Part shown: positions 43,068 to 50,146 of the stretch, one piece after another | How positions within the stretch are numbered: position 1 is the first letter of the stretch | Layout: each line of letters opens with the position of its first letter | DNA from: Thermohalobaculum sp050331335 | GTDB lineage: Bacteria; Pseudomonadota; Alphaproteobacteria; Rhodobacterales; Rhodobacteraceae | Direction of reading: 5' to 3' | Length of the DNA stretch: 64,000 nt | Assembly (NCBI GenBank): GCA_050331335.1 | Contig: JBHJGY010000050.1 | Coordinates: 1-64,000 of the forward strand | Translations under genes and position numbers: made by a program | Notes under the pieces: generated by a model | The model's input: only the letters and a program-made list of their open reading frames with translations | What the model was told of the DNA's origin: nothing | Databases searched by the model: none

Positions 43068-44563
43068 AAGTCGTGCTCGTCATCCTCGGGGCGATAGCCT
43101 GCCTCACCGCCGGCTACCTAACTGCCGTCGCCCTCGACCCTTCGCTCTATTCCGAGGCCGCGCTGATCCCGGTGATCTTTGCCACGCTGGTGGTGCTGAT
43201 CTGCCTCAACATCCCGATCGCCGTGGCGCTCGCCATCTCGGCGATCCTCGGCCTGGTGCTGACCGAGGGGACCTCGAGCATCGTCACCGTCGCCCTCGAC
43301 ATGTATGACGGGTCGACGAAGTTCTCGCTGATCGCCATTCCGATGTTCGTCCTTGCCGGCGCGATCATGAACGCAGGCGGTGTCACCGATCGGCTGATCA
43401 ATTTCGTCGCCGCGCTGATCGGGTTCGTTCGCGGCGGGCTTGCGATGGTGAATATCGGCGTTTCCTTGTTTTTCGCCGAGATTTCCGGCAGCGCCGTGGC
43501 CGATGTCGCCGCGATGGGCTCGATCCTGATCCCGCAGATGAAGAAGCGCGGCTACAAGGCGCCCTTCGCAGCGGCGGTCACGTCGTCCTCGGCATCGCTG
43601 GCGATCATCATCCCGCCGTCGATCCCGATGATCCTCTATGCCACCTCGGCTCAGGACACGTCGGTAGAGGAGCTTTTCGTGGCCGGCATCGTCCCGGGGG
43701 TTCTCGGGGCGGCTGGGCTGATGTTCGTCGCTTGGCTCTTCGCGCGCAAATACAATCTCCCAACCGAGGAGGCCTTCAACCTCCGTCGCCTGCGCGAGAC
43801 CTTCCTCGAGGCGCTGCCGGCCTTCTCGCTGCCGGTCATCATTCTTGGTGGCATCTTCGGCGGCTTCGTCACGGCGACCGAGGCGGCGGGCCTGGCGGTG
43901 CTGGCGGCACTGCTCGTCAGCGGCTGGCATTCGGCGGAGGACGATGTGAAGGCCCGGCTTGCCGCGGCCCGGGCGGACGGCGCCTCCCTCGGGCGCCGCG
44001 TCGGCGTGGTGCTTTACGGCGCGCGGCGGATCCTGACCGGCGGCTTTGCCGAGCGCGAGAACCGGCGCCATCTGCGCAAGGCTATGCTCGACGGCGGCAT
44101 GCAGACGGCGGTGGTCATGCTTCTCGTCGCCGCCTCTGTTCTGATGGGGGGCTTTCTCACCCGCGCTCAGGTGCCCCAGGACCTCGCCGCCTGGCTTCTC
44201 GGCATCACCCAGAACAAATGGGTGATCCTGCTCATTCTGAACTTCTTCTTCCTGGTGATCGGCTGCTTCCTGCACTCGGCGGCGGCGATCATCTTGGTGG
44301 TTCCGATCGTCATGCCGCTGATCATCGCGGCGGATATCGACCCGGTCCATTTCGGCTTGGTGGTGACGCTGAACCTCGCCATCGGCCAGCAGACACCGCC
44401 CGTCGCTTCCGTGTTGATCACCGCCTGTGCCGTGGCGCGTGCCAATATCTGGGATGTGACGAAGGTAAATATCTACTTCATCGCGGTGCTAATGACGGTG
44501 CTTTTGCTGTGCACCTATGTGCCGTCGGTCCCGCTCTTCCTCGTCGAGTATTTCTACAGGTGA
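43064..44563 (+). CDS. dctM: TRAP transporter large permease DctM
   Basis: A 499-residue membrane protein with 12 or more helices. Family motifs include IPIAVALAISAILGL, LIAIPMFVLAGAIMNAGG, FAEISGSAVADVAAMGSILIPQM, IIIPPSIPMILYA and the late QTPPVASVLITACAVA. The region 275-350 holds a soluble insertion (SAEDDVKARLAAARADGA..) longer than in the typical 430-residue DctM. It is translationally coupled to dctQ and followed at once by the crotonase gene. Confidence 0.94.
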   Translation: MKVVLVILGAIACLTAGYLTAVALDPSLYSEAALIPVIFATLVVLICLNIPIAVALAISAILGLVLTEGTSSIVTVALDMYDGSTKFSLIAIPMFVLAGAIMNAGGVTDRLINFVAALIGFVRGGLAMVNIGVSLFFAEISGSAVADVAAMGSILIPQMKKRGYKAPFAAAVTSSSASLAIIIPPSIPMILYATSAQDTSVEELFVAGIVPGVLGAAGLMFVAWLFARKYNLPTEEAFNLRRLRETFLEALPAFSLPVIILGGIFGGFVTATEAAGLAVLAALLVSGWHSAEDDVKARLAAARADGASLGRRVGVVLYGARRILTGGFAERENRRHLRKAMLDGGMQTAVVMLLVAASVLMGGFLTRAQVPQDLAAWLLGITQNKWVILLILNFFFLVIGCFLHSAAAIILVVPIVMPLIIAADIDPVHFGLVVTLNLAIGQQTPPVASVLITACAVARANIWDVTKVNIYFIAVLMTVLLLCTYVPSVPLFLVEYFYR

Positions 44564-44568
44564 CCGGT

Positions 44569-45348
44569 ATGGACGCTGAATTGCTGCATGAGACGGCGGA
44601 CGGGATTGCCACCGTCACCCTCAATCGGCCCGAGGCCCGCAACGCGATGACCTTCGCGATGTATGAGGGGCTTGCTTCGGCCTGCCGCTCGGTGCCGACC
44701 GACGGTTCGATCAAGGCGGTGATCATCCGCGGCGGGGGCGACCGGGCCTTCGCTGCCGGAACCGATATGACCCAGTTCCGCAGCTTCGAGACCGAGGCCG
44801 ACGCCCTTGGCTATGAGCGCAAGATGGACGGGGTGCTGACCGATATCGAGCGCTGCCCGGTGCCGACCATCGCCGCCATCGCCGGCGCCTGCACCGGCGG
44901 GGGCGCGGCCATCGCAGCGGCCTGTGACCTCCGGATCAGCGACGCCCGGCTCAAATTCGGCTTTCCCATCGCGCGCACCCTCGGAAACTGCCTCTCCATC
45001 GGCAATCTCGATCGGCTGGCGGCGCTGATCGGCCAGGGACGGCTGCGCGAGATCCTTTTCACCGCGCGGCTGATCGAGGCGGAGGAAGCACGCGTTATCG
45101 GCCTGGTCGCCGAGGTGCTGCCGGATGCCGACGCCGTTTTCGCCCGGGCTCGCGCGCTCGCGCAGCAGCTGGCCACCCATGCACCGCTCACGCTGCGCGC
45201 CACCAAGGAAGGGTTGCGGCGGCTGCGTCTCGAGGGCGCCCAGGCCGACGGGTCGGACCTCATTCTCTCCACCTATCTCTCGGCTGATTTCAAGGAGGGT
45301 CTCGAGGCCTTTCTCGCCAAGCGCCAGCCGATCTGGCGGGGCGAATGA
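44569..45348 (+). CDS. Crotonase-superfamily protein lacking both usual hydratase glutamates
   Basis: A 259-residue enoyl-CoA hydratase/isomerase homolog. The oxyanion-hole region is clear (AFAAGTDMTQF; IAGACTGGGAAIAAACDLRI). Where hydratases have GGGxELA with a catalytic Glu, this protein has GGGAAIA, and the second Glu of FGxPE is replaced (FGFPIARTLG). It therefore probably isomerises, cleaves or decarboxylates a CoA thioester instead of hydrating it. A GTG at 44560 overlapping the dctM stop is an alternative start; ATG 44569 has AGGTGA upstream. It overlaps the CoA-transferase gene by four bases. Confidence 0.85.
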   Translation: MDAELLHETADGIATVTLNRPEARNAMTFAMYEGLASACRSVPTDGSIKAVIIRGGGDRAFAAGTDMTQFRSFETEADALGYERKMDGVLTDIERCPVPTIAAIAGACTGGGAAIAAACDLRISDARLKFGFPIARTLGNCLSIGNLDRLAALIGQGRLREILFTARLIEAEEARVIGLVAEVLPDADAVFARARALAQQLATHAPLTLRATKEGLRRLRLEGAQADGSDLILSTYLSADFKEGLEAFLAKRQPIWRGE

Positions 45349-46574
45349 CGGGGGCCGGGCCGGGGAAGGGACCGCTGGCGGGCCTCAAGGTCGTCGAGCT
45401 CGCCCATATCATGGCCGGCCCCGTCTGCGGGCTGATGCTCGCCGATATGGGCGCCGATGTGGTGAAGGTGGAGAAGCCCGCCGGCGATGACACACGGCGC
45501 ATGGTGCCGCCCATGATCGCGGGTGAGAGCGCGGCCTATATGATGATGAACCGGGGCAAGCGGGGGATCGCGTTCGATCTCAAGCAGGCGCGGGCGCGGG
45601 AGGCGTTGGGGCGGCTGCTCGACCGGGCGGATATCGTCGTCGAGAACTACCGGCTCGGGACGATGGCAAAGCTCGGGCTCTCCTGGGAGGTGTTGTCGGC
45701 GCGCAATCCGGGGCTTATCCAGGTGGAAATCTCGGGCTTCGGGCGGACCGGGCCTTATGCCGATCGCGGCGGGTTCGATCTCATCGCTCAAGGCATGTCG
45801 GGGCTGATGGCAATCACCGGCGAGGCACCGGGCCGGCCGCCGGTGAAGGTGGGGGCGCCGGTCTCCGACATCACCGCGGGGATCCTCGGGGCAATGGGGG
45901 CCTGCGCGGCGCTCGAGCATCGGCGGCAAACCGGGCGGGGCCAGCGCGTCGACACCTCGCTCTTCGAAGCCGCGATCACCCACACCTATTGGCAGTCGGC
46001 CATCGCCTTCGCCACGGGCCACAGCCCGGGGGCGATGGGCTCGGCACATCCGCTCAACGCGCCCTATCAGGCCTTCGAGACAGCAGACGGGTGGATCTGT
46101 GTCGGCGCCGCCAATCAGGCGAATTGGGAGCGGCTCATCGCCCTCATCGGGGCCGAGGCGTTGGGGGCCGACCCACGCTTTGCTACCAATGCCGACCGGA
46201 TGGCCCATCGGGGCGCGCTCGAGACGGCGCTCAACGCAATCTTCCGGGAGCGCAGCACGGCCGATTGGCTGGCCCTGCTTGCCGACGGCGGCATGCCCGC
46301 GGGTCCTGTGAACGCGATCGACGAGATGCATGCGGACCCGCAGACGCGGGCGCGCGAGATGGTGGTCGCCGTGGACCACCCCGTTGCCGGGCAAGTCGAA
46401 ACCCTGGGGCTGCCGGTTAAGTTCTCCGATAGCCCCGGGGCCGTTGCGGGACCGGCGCCGGTGCTGGGTCAGCACACCCGACAGGTGCTCGCTGAGTTGG
46501 GATATACGTCTGCCCAGATCGAGACGCTTGTCGCGGAGGGAGCCGCGATTGCCGCGACCCCCACTGGCTGCTGA
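45345..46574 (+). CDS. CaiB/BaiF family III CoA-transferase
   Basis: A 409-residue enzyme that moves CoA between carboxylic acids. The fold opens with GLKVVELAHIMAGPVCGLML and DMGADVVKVEKP; the catalytic Asp is Asp175 in GAPVSDITAGIL, and GGFDLIAQGMSGLM precedes it. Relatives act on formate/oxalate, carnitine, succinate-citramalate, itaconate and mesaconate. Coupled to the crotonase and the TRAP importer, it likely activates the imported acid, or its product, to a CoA ester. It converges on the DoxX gene with only three bases between stops. Confidence 0.93.
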   Translation: MTGAGPGKGPLAGLKVVELAHIMAGPVCGLMLADMGADVVKVEKPAGDDTRRMVPPMIAGESAAYMMMNRGKRGIAFDLKQARAREALGRLLDRADIVVENYRLGTMAKLGLSWEVLSARNPGLIQVEISGFGRTGPYADRGGFDLIAQGMSGLMAITGEAPGRPPVKVGAPVSDITAGILGAMGACAALEHRRQTGRGQRVDTSLFEAAITHTYWQSAIAFATGHSPGAMGSAHPLNAPYQAFETADGWICVGAANQANWERLIALIGAEALGADPRFATNADRMAHRGALETALNAIFRERSTADWLALLADGGMPAGPVNAIDEMHADPQTRAREMVVAVDHPVAGQVETLGLPVKFSDSPGAVAGPAPVLGQHTRQVLAELGYTSAQIETLVAEGAAIAATPTGC

Positions 46575-46577
46575 GCC

Positions 46578-47330
46578 TCAATACTCGTCGTCGTCCTCGT
46601 CGTCGTCGGGTCGGCCGCCAAGCAGGCGGTCGAGCGAGATGGCTCCGGCACCACGCAGGAAGAGGTAGAACAGCACGAAGGCCCAATAGGCGCGCTGATC
46701 GACGATTTCGCTGTCGGGCTTGCCGTCGAACCAGGTGCCAATGGTCTCAGCGCTCACCCCGCCATAGGGGCTCTCCGGGTTGGTTTCCACCGACGCCGCC
46801 ACAGGCGCGGTCACAGGCGCAGTCTCGGCCGGCGAAGCGGTCGCATCCGCGGTTGCGCCGGCCTCGGCGGCCGGGGCCGGCGTTGCCGGGGCGGCCGCGG
46901 GCGCTTCGTAGCCGGGGACCATCAGGCTGGGCGGCAAGACCTCCCCGGTGATGTCCTTGTAGGTCATCACGCCGATGAAGATCAGCATGCCAAGCGAGGC
47001 GATCCGGGTCATGAAGCCGAGGATGATCAGCACCGGGAGCACGATCTCGGCATAGGTCCCCAGATAGACGATGAAGCCCCAAGGCCAGAAGGCAAGCGAG
47101 CTGAAGTCGTACTGCACCGCTTCGAAGACTTTGTCGCCGTAGATCTGGATGAAGGCGCTGTCCCGCACGGTGAAGTAGTCGCCATTGGCGGCATCCACCT
47201 TGGTGAGAAACGAGTTGTAGAAGTAAACGAAAAGAGTTCCGGCAAAGACAGCGCGGGCGGCGAGACCGAGCAGCCAGTTTTCCAGGATGCGCTGGAAAAA
47301 GCCGAACACGGCGTTGTGGAGCGTGATCAT
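46578..47330 (-). CDS. DoxX-family membrane protein of the bufferin operon
   Basis: A 250-residue protein with four DoxX-type membrane segments (about 22-42, 82-105, 108-125, 210-232) and AEIVLPVLIILGFMTRIASL. An Ala/Pro/Glu low-complexity loop (about 142-180) separates the third and fourth segments and makes it longer than usual; the C-terminus is a run of acidic residues (DDDEDDDEY). DoxX proteins often accompany bufferin-type DUF2282/DUF692/DUF2063 clusters and may handle redox or membrane steps. Its ATG overlaps the DUF2063 stop by four bases. Confidence 0.85.
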   Translation of the reverse strand: MITLHNAVFGFFQRILENWLLGLAARAVFAGTLFVYFYNSFLTKVDAANGDYFTVRDSAFIQIYGDKVFEAVQYDFSSLAFWPWGFIVYLGTYAEIVLPVLIILGFMTRIASLGMLIFIGVMTYKDITGEVLPPSLMVPGYEAPAAAPATPAPAAEAGATADATASPAETAPVTAPVAASVETNPESPYGGVSAETIGTWFDGKPDSEIVDQRAYWAFVLFYLFLRGAGAISLDRLLGGRPDDDEDDDEY

Positions 47331-48118
47331 CCGTATCCCCCTTGGTGTGTGTTTGGATCGCTCGCCGCCCCTATAGAGGTTACTGCGCCGATCTCAAACA
47401 GTGCAGACAGGCTAGCTGCCAGATCGAACCCGTCCTGCTGCTGCGCGGCATCGGTTGCGGCAGCGCCAAGCGGGCGGCCATCGGCCAGCGCTGCGATAAA
47501 CGCGAAAGGCCCCGGAGCGAGGTCGTGCACATCGACGGCAAGCTGCGGGCGCAGAACGCAGGCCCGTTCGGGTCGTGCGAGATCGACGGCGCTGCTGGGA
47601 CCGCGGTCTGTGCTGGCCGCCCAAAGCGAGACCACAGGAAAGCGCGACGCCAGAAGGCCAAGCGACGGGGGCAGCCTCAGCTGGCTGTCGGCAAGCGCCG
47701 AGGGCGCGATTTGGCCGAGTGCGGCCACGGTCAGGGGGGCCGAATCGGCGGCGTGATAGGCTTGCAGCCAGAGCCATTCGAGGCGCGCCACATCGCTCAG
47801 ATAGGGCACGCTGGCGGCCGGCGGGAAGGCGTCGATAAAGCCTGCAAAGCCGCCCCCGTAACGAAACAGCAGCGGCGAGCGCGGCGGGTGCTTGGCCAGA
47901 TAGGCCCGCGCGAGCCCCGCGAAGAACGCCTCCCCGACCAACCTTTCGACGGCCGGGAAGCTCGCCCGGAGCGCCTCGATCATCGTGTGCACGGTGTTGT
48001 TTCGGTGAATGTCGAAACGGCGCGTCTGGACGGCGGCGATGTTCGGCGGCGGCGGGGCCGACGGCTCGGCGAGCGCGGCGACGAAGCCCCGATGCGCGTC
48101 CCGGGCCCCGTCAGACAT
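47327..48118 (-). CDS. bufC: DUF2063-family partner protein (BufC/HvfC type)
   Basis: A 263-residue protein with the DUF2063 N-terminal domain: RRFDIHRNNTVHTMIEALRA, FPAVERLVGEAFFAGLARAYL and PRSPLLFRYGGGFAGFI. Family members bind the precursor leader and present it to the MNIO enzyme, like MbnC in methanobactin synthesis. It overlaps bufB by eight bases and the DoxX gene by four, so the three are tightly coupled. Confidence 0.88.
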   Translation of the reverse strand: MSDGARDAHRGFVAALAEPSAPPPPNIAAVQTRRFDIHRNNTVHTMIEALRASFPAVERLVGEAFFAGLARAYLAKHPPRSPLLFRYGGGFAGFIDAFPPAASVPYLSDVARLEWLWLQAYHAADSAPLTVAALGQIAPSALADSQLRLPPSLGLLASRFPVVSLWAASTDRGPSSAVDLARPERACVLRPQLAVDVHDLAPGPFAFIAALADGRPLGAAATDAAQQQDGFDLAASLSALFEIGAVTSIGAASDPNTHQGGYG

Positions 48119-48995
48119 CGGCCGTCTGCGGGGCCGCGGTTTGGGCCATGACGCGCTCTGCCCGGCGGGCCTCGGCTTCGAGCACCGTCCAATCGGGCAG
48201 GTCGCTGTCCCATTCGATCAGCGTCGGAACCGGGCCGATCGCGCGGATCACCCGGGCGTACAAGTCCCAGACCGGGTCGGCGACCGGCCGGTCATGGGCA
48301 TCGATGAGGAGCGGTGCGCCGTCCGCATCGGCATCGCGTGCATGGCCTGCGAGGTGGATCTCGCCAACCGCTTCGAGCGGAAAGCCGTCGAGATAGGCTT
48401 CTGCCGAGGTGCCGTGATTGGTTGCCGAGACGAAGACGTTGTTGACATCGAGCAGCAGGCCGCAGCCGGTGCGGCGCGTGATCTCGCGCAGGAACGCCAA
48501 TTCCGACATCGTCGCGGTCTCGAAGGCGACATAGGTCGAGGGGTTCTCCAGCAGCATCTGCCTGCCCATCGCCTCTTGCACTTGGTCAATATGGGCGCAA
48601 ACCCGCGCCAGCACCGGCTCTGTATAGGGCAGCGGGAGCAGGTCAGCGAAATACACCCCGTCATGGGTTGACCAGGCGAGGTGCTCGGAGAAGAGCCCCG
48701 GGGCATAGCGATCCGCAACGGCGCGCAGGCGGGCCAGATGATCGCGATCGAGCGGATCCTCGGCGCCGATCGAGAGCCCCACGCCATGGAGCGACACCGG
48801 GTAGGCCTCGCGGATCTGCCGGAGATAGTGATGCGGCGGGCCGCCGTCGCCCATGTAGTTCTCGGCATGGATCTCGAACCAGCCGATATCGGGGCGACCG
48901 CTGAGGATCGCCTCGTAATGCTCTGGCTTAAGCCCGACGCCGGCGCGGGCCGGAATGCTAAGGGGTCGTGTCATCGCGGCCTCGTCGTCCGGCAT
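48111..48995 (-). CDS. bufB: DUF692 multinuclear iron oxidase (MNIO, BufB/MbnB type)
   Basis: A 294-residue TIM-barrel enzyme that uses a di/tri-iron site to modify cysteines of a peptide. Candidate metal ligands are all visible: His70 (SLHGVGLS), His105 (FSEHLAWS), Glu150-Asn151 (LENPSTY), Asp183 (LLDVNNVFVSATNHG), His194, His214/His218 (EIHLAGHA), His234 (DAHD) and Glu261 (IEWDSDLP). It would convert cysteines of BufA to thiooxazole-type groups that bind copper. The methionine at 48974, with GAGG upstream, is an alternative start. Confidence 0.92.
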   Translation of the reverse strand: MPDDEAAMTRPLSIPARAGVGLKPEHYEAILSGRPDIGWFEIHAENYMGDGGPPHHYLRQIREAYPVSLHGVGLSIGAEDPLDRDHLARLRAVADRYAPGLFSEHLAWSTHDGVYFADLLPLPYTEPVLARVCAHIDQVQEAMGRQMLLENPSTYVAFETATMSELAFLREITRRTGCGLLLDVNNVFVSATNHGTSAEAYLDGFPLEAVGEIHLAGHARDADADGAPLLIDAHDRPVADPVWDLYARVIRAIGPVPTLIEWDSDLPDWTVLEAEARRAERVMAQTAAPQTADV

Positions 48996-49015
48996 CGGGT
49001 CACAGGCTTAGGCGA

Positions 49016-49342
49016 TCACGCCTCGGGATTGTCCCGGTCGAGTTCCTCAAGCGAGCCTTTGCGGTCGCCCGGAAGCGCGAATTCTTCGCCCTGGGACGCG
49101 TCGCCGTATTTCAGGCAGTCGCCCTTCGGGACGAGGGTCCAGGCATTGCCCTGATAGTCGATGGTCGAGGTGCCGGCGCAGGTGGTGCCGGGGCCGGCGG
49201 CGCAATCGTTTTGGCCGGCGAGCGAGATCCCGAAGCATTTTTCCTTGGCCTGGGCGGTTGCCGTGGTGGCGGTGCCGGCAGCCATGGCGGCGGCGACGGC
49301 GCTGGCGAGCAGGGCGCCGGTGATCTGGGTGGTTTTGCTCAT
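49016..49342 (-). CDS. bufA: Bufferin precursor, DUF2282 family RiPP
   Basis: A 108-residue exported peptide precursor. Residues 1-31 are a Sec signal ending in ATAQA. The mature part has the four family cysteines: Cys36 (EKCFGIS), Cys47 (QNDCAAG), Cys55 (TTCAGTS) and Cys76 (PKGDCLK). DUF2282 proteins are bufferins: periplasmic copper-storage peptides whose central cysteines are modified by the DUF692 enzyme. The C-terminal 30 residues are acidic (GSLEELDRDNPEA). It lies 41 bases after the YHS gene and 20 before bufB. Confidence 0.92.
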   Translation of the reverse strand: MSKTTQITGALLASAVAAAMAAGTATTATAQAKEKCFGISLAGQNDCAAGPGTTCAGTSTIDYQGNAWTLVPKGDCLKYGDASQGEEFALPGDRKGSLEELDRDNPEA

Positions 49343-49383
49343 TGTAAACTCCTGTCGGTTTGCGTGGTCGGAACTTGGGGGTC

Positions 49384-49926
49384 TCAGTTGGTCAGCGGGC
49401 CCAGCACCTCGTAGGTGCCGTTGTTCTTCTGGATCGAGGTCCACAGACGCTCGGAAGCAGGTTTGTCTTCCAGACCGCTCCACTTGCTCTGGGCCGCCAC
49501 GATTTGGCCGGGGATGTCCGCTTCCCAGAAGCCGACCACCGGCGGGTTGATGTTCAGGTAGAGCACGCCGTCGACGATGCGCCACAGATTCGGGTTGGCA
49601 GGAACCTTCCCGCCCTGGGCGACACCATACGCGCAATGGCCGTCATAGGCAGGGGCGTATTTCGCCGGGTCTGCCAAGAAGGTGTCGCGGTTCTCGGCGG
49701 TCGCAAAGGCCCATTTCGCGCCATTCCACTCGGCGGTGAAGTCGACACGGCCCGGAACGGCCTTGGGCTGCGGTTGGCCGACGGGAGCCTGCTCGAGGCT
49801 GTGATATGCGACGACGTCGTAGCCCGAGACGGCGTAACCGGTCTCGTCGACATACTGAGGCCCGGCGAGGGCCGCGGCGGAGAGGCCGGCGGCGAGCGCG
49901 AGGCCGAGGGTGATGCTCTTGAACAT
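49384..49926 (-). CDS. Exported YHS-domain protein, first gene of the bufferin operon
   Basis: A 180-residue protein with a Sec signal (MFKSITLGLALAAGLSAAAL) and a YHS-like domain: SGYDVVAYHSLEQAPVGQP, WAFATAENRDTFLADPAKYAPAYDGHCAY. YHS domains are linked to heavy metals, chiefly copper. The C-terminal 75 residues (WRIVDGVLYLNINPPVVGFW onward) are not recognised. Position directly upstream of bufA, with no other promoter space than 41 bases, suggests a role in delivering or sensing the metal bound by the bufferin. Confidence 0.85.
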   Translation of the reverse strand: MFKSITLGLALAAGLSAAALAGPQYVDETGYAVSGYDVVAYHSLEQAPVGQPQPKAVPGRVDFTAEWNGAKWAFATAENRDTFLADPAKYAPAYDGHCAYGVAQGGKVPANPNLWRIVDGVLYLNINPPVVGFWEADIPGQIVAAQSKWSGLEDKPASERLWTSIQKNNGTYEVLGPLTN

Positions 49927-50146
49927 GGGCGTGTCCTTTCCGGTCTGTCCGAACGGGCGGCGCTGACCCGCCCGCGTTGGAATATCGAGTGTATGATCCC
50001 TGGGCGCAAATCACGAGGGAGCCACGCGCCATCACGGCTTGCGGAGAGACTTGTCACAATTTGGCTGGCGCAGGCAGAGAAGCTGCGGCAGAACGGGGCG
50101 TCCGGGGGGACGATGGCTGCGACGCCGCTCGGGGGAGGGCGAGAGA

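Noticed and set aside
44569..45348. Simple annotation as enoyl-CoA hydratase
   Set aside because: Both catalytic glutamate positions carry other residues, so hydration is not supported. Kept as crotonase-superfamily protein.
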